This document shows positions 1 through 5,178 of a stretch of 5,178 nucleotides of DNA, one piece after another. The notes beneath the pieces were generated by a model. That model was not told the DNA's origin. It did not search any database and saw nothing but the letters and a program-made list of their open reading frames with translations. This stretch comes from Candidatus Eiseniibacteriota bacterium (GTDB lineage Bacteria; JAFGKV01): NCBI GenBank assembly GCA_025453925.1, contig JALOPK010000261.1, forward strand, positions 1 to 5,178, read 5' to 3'. The position numbers and the translations under genes are program-made. The stretch's first letter is position 1; every line of letters begins with the position of its first letter.

Positions 1-130
1 ACCGGTACTTTCGTGGCCCCACAACGCGTGGATGCTCGTTGAGTCTGAACGCGATCTCGGTTTTCATGGTCAGCCGGGTTCCTTCCAGAATGACCTTCGG
101 GCAGAGCTTCACGGGGGCATGAGCGGGCAC
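1..130 (-). CDS. 5' end of an unrecognised protein-coding gene (partial, runs off left edge)
   Basis: An open frame on the minus strand starts with GTG at 130 and continues to the window edge, giving 43 complete codons. An in-frame stop lies upstream at 163-161, so GTG 130 is the first usable start, and it has a good ribosome binding site (AGGAG at 140-136, spacing 5 nt). An in-frame ATG at 67 is the alternative start; the peptide from there begins MKTEIAFRLNEHPRVVGP, which looks like a natural N-terminus, but its nearest AAGGA is about 12 nt away. I see no signal peptide, and the segment is too short to show a domain. I do not recognise the family. Third positions are mostly G or C, as in the neighbouring genes, which supports coding. 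It is transcribed divergently from the PDO gene. Confidence is moderate that it is a gene and low on which start is used. Confidence 0.5.
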   Translation of the reverse strand, partial: MPAHAPVKLCPKVILEGTRLTMKTEIAFRLNEHPRVVGPRKYR

Positions 131-190
131 GGCAGCTCCTCTCTCACGGTGTGGTGCAATTCAGTGTGGGTCTCGTGACACGCGGCCGCG

Positions 191-218
191 ATGATACGCG
201 CCGACGGGCCGGCGTCAC
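191..218 (-). promoter_or_regulatory. candidate sigma70-like promoter for the leftward gene
   Basis: Read on the minus strand, GTGACG (218-213, 4 of 6 matches to TTGACA) is followed by a 16-nt spacer and TATCAT (196-191, 5 of 6 matches to TATAAT). Transcription would start near 184 and give a leader of about 54 nt before GTG 130. This is pattern matching only; GC-rich genomes yield such matches by chance. Confidence 0.3.
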
Positions 219-263
219 CTGCTCCGGTTCCTCGCCCTGAAGGCAGATACGGACACTCCCGTT

Positions 264-285
264 GCGCCTGCGGTTGCCGCGGCGC
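264..285. repeat. strong GC-rich inverted repeat (hairpin) in the divergent intergenic region
   Basis: GCGCC (264-268) pairs with GGCGC (281-285), and GCGG (270-273) pairs with CCGC (277-280). This gives nine base pairs with one bulged T (269) and a TTG loop (274-276). No T-run follows on either strand, so it does not look like an intrinsic terminator. It could be a protein-binding palindrome or an RNA structure in a leftward transcript. A weaker inverted repeat, CGCCG/CGGCG, lies at 199-214 in the same gap. Confidence 0.45.
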
Positions 286-302
286 CCTCCTCCTCCCATA
301 TT
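274..302 (+). promoter_or_regulatory. candidate sigma70-like promoter for the PDO-GH13-MATE cluster
   Basis: TTGCCG (274-279, 4 of 6 matches to TTGACA), a 17-nt spacer, and CATATT (297-302, 4 of 6 matches to TATAAT). Transcription would start near 309 and give a leader of roughly 80 nt containing the hairpin at 340-372. The -35 box would begin in the loop of the 264-285 inverted repeat. This is the best plus-strand candidate I could find, but the match is weak. Confidence 0.25.
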
Positions 303-339
303 GGTGTCAGTGATCTCATCGCTCTCCTAAGCGTGAAGA

Positions 340-372
340 TCCCCGGGATGGCGGGAGAAGCCCTTCCGGGGA
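340..372 (+). promoter_or_regulatory. strong leader hairpin directly before the PDO ribosome binding site
   Basis: Positions 340-348 pair with 364-372 over nine base pairs (one G-U wobble, 347 with 365). An asymmetric internal bulge (349-352) and a GGG/CCC stem (353-355 with 361-363) close on an AGAAG loop. The stem ends one base before the AAGGA ribosome binding site at 374-378. It would sequester the GGGG at 368-371, the only other candidate binding site, which favours Met at 388 over Met at 379 as the start. A role in translation control or transcript stability is inference. Confidence 0.45.
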
Positions 373-387
373 CAAGGAATGACGCCC

Positions 388-1104
388 ATGCTCATCCAGC
401 AGCGTGATCGCGACCTCCTCATCCGCCTCTTCGCGGGCAAGTTGGTCACACCTGTCCGCCTCATGGTGTTCACCCAGAACCAGACGGGCCTCACGCTGCC
501 GCTTCACGTGACGTGCCAGTGGTGCCGTGACACGGTGGCCCTGACCCAGGAACTGGCCGGGCTCTCCGACAAGATCTCCCTGGAAGTGCACGACTTCCTG
601 ACCGAGAAGGATCTGGCCGACAGCCTGGGGATCGCGAGGATCCCGGCAGTTGTGCCGGGTGGGGTGGATCGGCCACGGATCAGATTCTACGGGATCCCTG
701 CCGGCTACGAGTTCACTGCGCTGGTCGAGGATATTGTGGACCTTTCGACCGGGACGACCGGGCTTTCCGCCAAGACGAAGGAACGATTGCGTCGACTGAC
801 CGCCGATGTGCACATCCAGGTGTTCGGCACCCCCACTTGCCCGTACTGCCCCCGCGCTGTAAGAATCGCCCACCAGATGGCGATGGAGAGTTCACGGGTG
901 CGCGCCGATGCCGTCGACGCCACGGAGTTCCCGCACCTTGCGCAGAAGTACCAGGTGATGGGAGTCCCCAAGGTGGTCATCAACGAGACGACGGCATTCG
1001 AGGGTGCGCTTCCCGAGTCGGCGTTCCTCCTCAACGTGCTCAGCGCCGCGGGTGAGCTTCTTCCTGAAGAGAAGGCCCAGTTTGACGCGCTACGGCGGTC
1101 CTGA
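388..1104 (+). CDS. Protein disulfide oxidoreductase (PDO), two tandem thioredoxin/glutaredoxin folds
   Basis: This 238-residue protein is a PDO, a cytosolic enzyme built of two thioredoxin-like folds that forms, reduces or shuffles protein disulfides. Numbered from Met388, the N-terminal unit has CQWC (C43, C46) and a likely cis-proline at P86 in RIPAV; the C-terminal unit has TPTCPYCP (C151, C154) and the likely cis-proline P194 in GVPKVV. The linker FYGIPAGYEF followed by EDIVD closely resembles archaeal PDOs, whose sites are CQYC and CPYC, and the length fits the family (about 220-240). No signal peptide is present. Met388 is preferred because AAGGA (374-378) lies 9 nt upstream; an in-frame ATG at 379 directly abuts AAGGA and would add three residues. 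It is first in an apparent plus-strand cluster with the GH13 gene. The family is best known from thermophiles. Function is confident; physiological partners are unknown. Confidence 0.93.
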   Translation: MLIQQRDRDLLIRLFAGKLVTPVRLMVFTQNQTGLTLPLHVTCQWCRDTVALTQELAGLSDKISLEVHDFLTEKDLADSLGIARIPAVVPGGVDRPRIRFYGIPAGYEFTALVEDIVDLSTGTTGLSAKTKERLRRLTADVHIQVFGTPTCPYCPRAVRIAHQMAMESSRVRADAVDATEFPHLAQKYQVMGVPKVVINETTAFEGALPESAFLLNVLSAAGELLPEEKAQFDALRRS

Positions 1105-1138
1105 TGAATGAGTCAAGCGCCCGGGCGGGAGAAGACCG

Positions 1139-4100
1139 GTGAAGCCAGGGCCTGAGACTGCTCACGCTCGGGTGACCCGGGCCTTCCATGTGTCCGCGCA
1201 GGCCCGCGAGCGTTGCGGGCTCGACGATTTCTCGTTCGGGCCCGGCGGGATGGTGACCATCGGCGGTTTCTACGCGGCCGGGATTCTGGCAAAGAGGCTC
1301 GACGGCCGGGAGGGCGATTCCTCCACGACGGCGGGGCAGCTGACGGCGCTGGCCACGGTCACGGGGATACTCGCGTACGTCCTCGACTTGTACATGCGAA
1401 CCGTGAACCCCCACGCCCTGGCGCGCGCCCTCGAGGCGGTGCGTGCGGCCGTGGGAGAAGAAGCGGTGACCTACGCCGTCGAGGTGTTCCGCCAGGAGTT
1501 TCCTCCGGGCCCCGGCGAGGGGGAACCGCCTCCCGAACCCGATCAGCTTGCCCAATGGCTCGTGCTCTTGTGGCTCCAAAACGCCAACAGCGCCGCCGCA
1601 CCGTTCCGGCCTCTTTTCCACGACGAGCGGCTGGAGCGGGAGACGGCCTATGGCCGCATCATCGCGGAGCTCTCGGGCTTCTTCGCCGCGGAACCCCGAT
1701 TCGGCCCCAAACATCAGACCATCATCGAAATGCTCCGCGCTCCTGCCATTGCCGAGCCTGAGTCGCTCCCCGCCCAACTGGAGTTCATCCGCCGGGAGTG
1801 GGGCGAGCTGCTGGAGGGCGAGCTCGTGGCCGTACTGGGCGCGATCGACCTCATCACGGAAGAGCAGCGACCTCGCATTCCGGGGCCGGGGCCACCCGCC
1901 GCCATGCGCATCGACGCGCTGGAGGGCATGCCCGAACGGTACAGCCAGGACCAGGCATGGATGCCGGAGTTGGTGCTGATCGCCAAGAACACTCTGGTGT
2001 GGTTGGCGCAACTCTCCCGGTCATACGGCCGTCCGATCGCCCGGCTGGATGAGATCCCCGTGGAAGAGCTTGACCGGCTGGCTGCCTGGGGCTTCACCGG
2101 CCTCTGGCTCATCGGTCTCTGGGAACGGAGCCCGGCCTCACGACATATCAAGGCGATGTGCGGTGACGCCGACTCGGGAGCCTCCGCTTACTCGATCCAG
2201 GAGTACCGGATCGCTGACCGCCTGGGTGGTGAACTGGCATTCCTGACCCTGAAGGAACACGCCCTTCGGCGCGGCATCAGGCTGGGGGCGGACATGGTGC
2301 CCAACCACACCGGAATCGTGTCGCGGTGGGTGGTCGATCATCCGGACTGGTTTATCGCGACTGACCGGCCGCCCTATCCGTCGTACACGTTCGAGGGCCC
2401 CGATCTCTCGAGCAGCGACCGCGCGGGCATCTATCTGGAGGATCACTACTATACCAAGTCCGATGCGGCCGTGGTCTTCAAACGCTTGGACCGAACAACC
2501 AATCGCGCCACCTACATCTACCATGGCAATGACGGCACCCTCATGCCGTGGAACGACACGGCACAGCTCAACTACCTGAATCCCGCGGTGCGGGCTGCAG
2601 TGATGGACACCATCCTCCATGTGGCGCGCCTGTGCCCTCTGATCCGTTTTGATGCCGCCATGACCCTCACAAAAATGCACTACCAGCGCCTGTGGTTCCC
2701 CGAGCCGGGGTCCGGCGGCGCGGTTCCGTCACGGTCGGAGCATGCGCTGACCCGGGAACGCTTCGACGAGCTTATGCCCGAGGAGTTCTGGCGAGAGGTG
2801 GTCGACCGGATAGCCGCCGAAGCGCCCGACACGCTGCTGCTGGCCGAGGCCTTCTGGCTTACCGAAGGGTACTTCGTCCGGACCCTGGGCATGCATCGGG
2901 TCTACAACAGCGCTTTCATGAACATGCTCCGCGAGGAGGAGAATGCCGGCTACCGGAAGCTCATCAAGGACACGCTGGAGTTCGACCCGGAAATCCTGAA
3001 GCGCTATGTCAACTTCATGAACAACCCTGACGAAGAGCCCGCGGTCGCCCAGTTCGGCAACGGCGGCAAGTACTTCGGCATCTGCACCCTGATGGCCACC
3101 CTGCCGGGGCTCCCCATGTTCGGCCACGGCCAGGTGGAAGGGCTTTCGGAGAAGTACGGTGCCGAGTTCACCGGTCCCCGCTGGGATGAGCACTCGGATG
3201 GGGACCTTGTCGCCCGGCACGCACGGGAGATCTTCCCGCTGCTGAAGAAACGGAAGCTGTTCGCGGGCGTGGACGAGTTCCAGCTCTACGACTTCCTCAC
3301 TCCCGAGGGCGTGGACCAGAACGTCTTTGCCTACACCAATCGATGGGGCGGCGAGCGCGCCCTGGTTGTCTACCACAACCGTTGGGGGCAGACCCGGGGC
3401 CTCATCCGGACATCCTTGCCGCGGACGGTGCGGAACCCCGATGGCAGCAAGTCCGTTCAACACTCCGATCTCGTGACGGCGCTGCGCATCGGCTACGGAT
3501 CATCCCGGTTCCTTCGTTTCAGGGATCAGATCGCAGGCCTAGAGTACCTGGTCGCCACCGCGGATCTGGAGACCACCGGCCTGCAGCTCGAACTCGGAGC
3601 GTACGAGTACCGCGTGTTCCTCGATATCGAGGAGCTGGAGGACACGACTGACGGATCGCTGGAGAGCCTGGCCCTCCAACTGGCCGGCCGAGGGGTGCCG
3701 AACCTTGACTTCGCCCTCGAGCAACTGAGACTGAGGCCCGCGCATGAGACCTTTCGAGCGATCCTGAACCCCCAGATCATACGCGTCATGATGGAGGTGG
3801 CGCTGGTGGTGCCGGAATGGGCGCCCGAGCTCCTTCAGACGGTCGAGGCAAGGGTGGGCCGCCTCTGTGACGCCATCGGCAATGCGGTGATGATCACCGG
3901 CCAGCCCCAGGCATGCGCGCACCATGCCCGCCATGACCTCGATCAGGCACTCTTCCTCCTCGCTCCAGAGACCGCGCATGACGGCAACGCGACGGATGCG
4001 CTCCTTCAGGGAGTGCGCCGGGACGCGGTCTCCTTCGGTCTGCTGGTCGGGGCCACGACGCTGGACGCGGTCCGCCGGCTGGTGGATCGCGGCGAATCGA

Positions 4101-4558
4101 CCAGGTTCCGCAGGGACGTTGTTCCGGACGAACTGATTGCCTCGTCGCTTCGCGCGCTCGGGGCTGATGACGCCCATGCCCGGGATGCGGTGGCGATCCT
4201 CGGAATCCTCGAGGCATACCGGGACGTGATCGCCGGCATGCTCCCGGAGCGGGCCGCCCTGTGTGCTCTGGTCCACACGATTCTGCGGGATCGAAGGTGG
4301 GATGACGTGCTGAGGGTGAACGAATACGAGACCGCCCACTGGTTCAGCAGGGAGGGGTTCGAGGATGTGCTCCGTTGGGTGGCGTTCTCCGCCTGCCTGC
4401 ACGCCAAACCCGCGGACCGGGCCTGTCGCCTCGAGACATATGCCGCCTGGTACGTTGAACTCGCCAACCTTGCCCATACGGCGGGCTATCGCCTGGAGGA
4501 CTTTCTGGCCGCGCTCGAGGCCGAGACGGCCTCCGCTCCGGGTGGAGCCGACGCCTGA
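1139..4558 (+). CDS. Large GH13 (alpha-amylase) family protein with long helical N- and C-terminal extensions
   Basis: This 1139-residue protein has a GH13 catalytic barrel at about 275-710. Visible motifs: ADMVPNH (D385, N389, H390; region I), TAQLNYLNP (474-482; region V), IRFDAAM (R503, nucleophile D505; region II), LLAEAF (acid/base E570; region III) and FMNNPDEE (D631; region IV). The usual region IV His is Pro630, as in the NTPD motif of GlgE-type GH13_3 enzymes. MFGHGQ follows at 660-665. About 260 mostly helical residues precede the barrel; a beta domain (about 725-830) and about 300 helical residues follow. I see no signal peptide, so it is probably cytoplasmic, acting on an alpha-glucan or alpha-glucoside by hydrolysis or transfer; specificity cannot be told. 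The GTG start at 1139 has GGAG at 1128-1131 (7 nt spacing), and the nearest upstream in-frame stop is at 1109-1111. I recall a conserved family of similar length and layout in Chloroflexi and other phyla. Family is secure; activity is not. Confidence 0.92.
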   Translation: MKPGPETAHARVTRAFHVSAQARERCGLDDFSFGPGGMVTIGGFYAAGILAKRLDGREGDSSTTAGQLTALATVTGILAYVLDLYMRTVNPHALARALEAVRAAVGEEAVTYAVEVFRQEFPPGPGEGEPPPEPDQLAQWLVLLWLQNANSAAAPFRPLFHDERLERETAYGRIIAELSGFFAAEPRFGPKHQTIIEMLRAPAIAEPESLPAQLEFIRREWGELLEGELVAVLGAIDLITEEQRPRIPGPGPPAAMRIDALEGMPERYSQDQAWMPELVLIAKNTLVWLAQLSRSYGRPIARLDEIPVEELDRLAAWGFTGLWLIGLWERSPASRHIKAMCGDADSGASAYSIQEYRIADRLGGELAFLTLKEHALRRGIRLGADMVPNHTGIVSRWVVDHPDWFIATDRPPYPSYTFEGPDLSSSDRAGIYLEDHYYTKSDAAVVFKRLDRTTNRATYIYHGNDGTLMPWNDTAQLNYLNPAVRAAVMDTILHVARLCPLIRFDAAMTLTKMHYQRLWFPEPGSGGAVPSRSEHALTRERFDELMPEEFWREVVDRIAAEAPDTLLLAEAFWLTEGYFVRTLGMHRVYNSAFMNMLREEENAGYRKLIKDTLEFDPEILKRYVNFMNNPDEEPAVAQFGNGGKYFGICTLMATLPGLPMFGHGQVEGLSEKYGAEFTGPRWDEHSDGDLVARHAREIFPLLKKRKLFAGVDEFQLYDFLTPEGVDQNVFAYTNRWGGERALVVYHNRWGQTRGLIRTSLPRTVRNPDGSKSVQHSDLVTALRIGYGSSRFLRFRDQIAGLEYLVATADLETTGLQLELGAYEYRVFLDIEELEDTTDGSLESLALQLAGRGVPNLDFALEQLRLRPAHETFRAILNPQIIRVMMEVALVVPEWAPELLQTVEARVGRLCDAIGNAVMITGQPQACAHHARHDLDQALFLLAPETAHDGNATDALLQGVRRDAVSFGLLVGATTLDAVRRLVDRGESTRFRRDVVPDELIASSLRALGADDAHARDAVAILGILEAYRDVIAGMLPERAALCALVHTILRDRRWDDVLRVNEYETAHWFSREGFEDVLRWVAFSACLHAKPADRACRLETYAAWYVELANLAHTAGYRLEDFLAALEAETASAPGGADA

Positions 4559-4587
4559 ACCGCGCCCTCCTGGTCCTCCTGCGCTGA

Positions 4588-4594
4588 AGAGGGG
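4588..4594 (+). promoter_or_regulatory. ribosome binding site for the MATE gene, positioned for an ACG start
   Basis: AGAGGGG lies between the GH13 stop and the MATE frame. The first base of an in-frame ACG (4603) is 8 nt beyond it. No ATG, GTG or TTG in the MATE frame lies within range; the first ATG (4672) is 77 nt away and has no binding site at normal spacing, since the nearest AGGG ends at 4654. Confidence 0.4.
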
Positions 4595-4602
4595 TTCTCT
4601 CC

Positions 4603-5178
4603 ACGGCTGACCGTTTCGCGATCAAACCCCTGACCGAAGGGCGCGAGGGCAGGGTTATCGTCACCTTCGCCATGCCCATGCTGGCGGGGAGCGTGCTCCA
4701 GCAGCTCTATACCACCGTTGACAGCATCGTCGTCGGGCAGTTCGTGGGGAAGTACGCCCTCGCGGCCGTCGGCGCCAGCTTCCCGATCATCTTCTTCATG
4801 GTCTCTCTGGTCATGGGCATCACGATGGGCGCGAGCGTCATGGTAGCCCAGTTCTTCGGAGCCGGTGACTTCGAGCGGTTGAAGAAGACCATCGACACGA
4901 CGGCCGCGTTTCTGCTCGGAGCAGCGACCGTGGTCACCATCGCGGGGATAACGCTTTCGGGAGAGATCCTGCGGGCCATCAAGGTGCCTGCAGAGGTCAT
5001 GCCCGACGCTCAAGCTTACCTCACCATCATGTTTGCGGGAATGGCCGCCATGTTCGGCTACAACGCCATCGGCGCGATTCTCCGCGGCCTCGGCGACTCG
5101 AAGACGCCGCTCTACTTCCTCATGGTGGCGACCATCGTCAACGTGGCCCTCGACCTGCTCTTCGTGCTCGCGTTCGGG
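4603..5178 (+). CDS. MATE family efflux transporter (partial, 3' end outside window; start codon uncertain)
   Basis: This is the N-terminal part (192 codons) of a multidrug and toxin extrusion (MATE) transporter, an inner-membrane antiporter that exports cationic or amphipathic compounds using a Na+ or H+ gradient. Family hallmarks are LTEG before the first helix, PMLAGSVLQQLYTTVDSIVVG in helix 1 and RGLGDSKTPL before helix 5. Five hydrophobic segments are visible, at about 4654-4740, 4753-4860, 4897-4965, 5017-5095 and 5107-5178. Full-length family members have 12 helices and about 450 residues, so over half is missing. The frame opens after a stop at 4585-4587. The LTEG segment (from 4630) lies upstream of the first ATG (4672), and no ATG/GTG/TTG precedes it in frame. 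I therefore place the start at ACG 4603, behind AGAGGGG; a gene caller would choose 4672. It follows the GH13 stop by 44 nt, so co-transcription is likely. Substrate unknown. Family is sure; start is not. Confidence 0.85.

Noticed and set aside
144-299. 51-codon arginine-rich minus-strand ORF in the intergenic region (begins MGGGGRRGN)
   Set aside because: No ribosome binding site upstream of its ATG, low-complexity composition driven by the GC-rich repeats, and no known counterpart.
348-407. Upstream ORF of 19 codons (MAGEALPGTRNDAHAHPAA) overlapping the PDO start
   Set aside because: No convincing ribosome binding site, and its ATG lies at the base of the strong hairpin. Probably chance.
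316-873. 185-codon minus-strand frame opposite the PDO gene
   Set aside because: The plus strand encodes both the PDO N-terminal CQWC site and part of the second fold. The antisense peptide has no motif.
1040-2011. 323-codon open frame on the minus strand opposite the 5' part of the GH13 gene
   Set aside because: It lies wholly antisense to a strongly conserved coding region and is low-complexity, Arg/Gly/His-rich. Long antisense frames are common in GC-rich genes with G/C third positions. No recognisable motif.
2729-3463. 244-codon minus-strand frame opposite the catalytic barrel
   Set aside because: The plus-strand frame here carries GH13 regions III and IV, so the opposite frame is a by-product of codon bias.
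3539-4477. 312-codon open frame on the minus strand opposite the 3' part of the GH13 gene
   Set aside because: Same situation: an antisense shadow with no family resemblance, while the plus-strand frame is continuous with the GH13 protein.
4559-4602. Possible terminator between the GH13 and MATE genes
   Set aside because: Only a 4-bp AGAG/CTCT pairing is visible and there is no T-run. The sequence looks like a ribosome binding site region.
4486-5013. 175-codon minus-strand frame opposite the start of the MATE gene
   Set aside because: The plus-strand frame clearly encodes MATE helices. The minus product is His/Asp/Arg-rich low-complexity sequence.

Overview
This is a high-GC bacterial chromosomal window (my impression is about 65% G+C, strong G/C preference at third codon positions) carrying chromosomal-type genes, with no sign of mobile elements, RNA genes or CRISPR. 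The phylum cannot be fixed from these genes. The best-conserved ones are a two-domain protein disulfide oxidoreductase (PDO, a family best known from thermophilic archaea and bacteria) and a very long cytoplasmic-looking GH13 protein whose relatives I recall from Chloroflexi-like and other deep-branching bacteria. A thermophilic or moderately thermophilic lineage is therefore a reasonable guess, but only a guess.

Layout. Positions 1-130 hold the 5' end of an unrecognised gene on the minus strand that runs off the left edge. Positions 131-387 form a divergent intergenic region with weak sigma70-like promoter candidates in both directions and two strong GC-rich hairpins. One hairpin (340-372) ends one base before the ribosome binding site of the next gene. 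Positions 388-1104 (+) encode the PDO, with CQWC and CPYC active sites. After 34 nt, positions 1139-4558 (+) encode a 1139-residue GH13 protein: a helical N-terminal domain, a catalytic barrel, a beta domain and a long helical C-terminal domain. After a further 44 nt, a MATE-family efflux transporter begins on the plus strand and runs off the right edge.

The three plus-strand genes are close enough to be one transcript: no terminator-like stem plus T-run is visible at either junction. No shared pathway is evident. The PDO probably maintains cytosolic disulfides, the GH13 protein probably acts on an intracellular alpha-glucan or alpha-glucoside, and the MATE protein exports an unknown cationic or amphipathic compound.

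Most notable points: the GH13 protein keeps the catalytic Asp/Glu/Asp and the Arg but has Pro in place of the usual region IV His, and carries roughly 560 residues of flanking sequence that I cannot assign. The MATE gene has no ATG/GTG/TTG codon where family homology requires the start, but has an ACG with a well-placed ribosome binding site. The PDO/GH13 junction contains a 12-codon mini-ORF that overlaps the stop of one gene and the start of the next.
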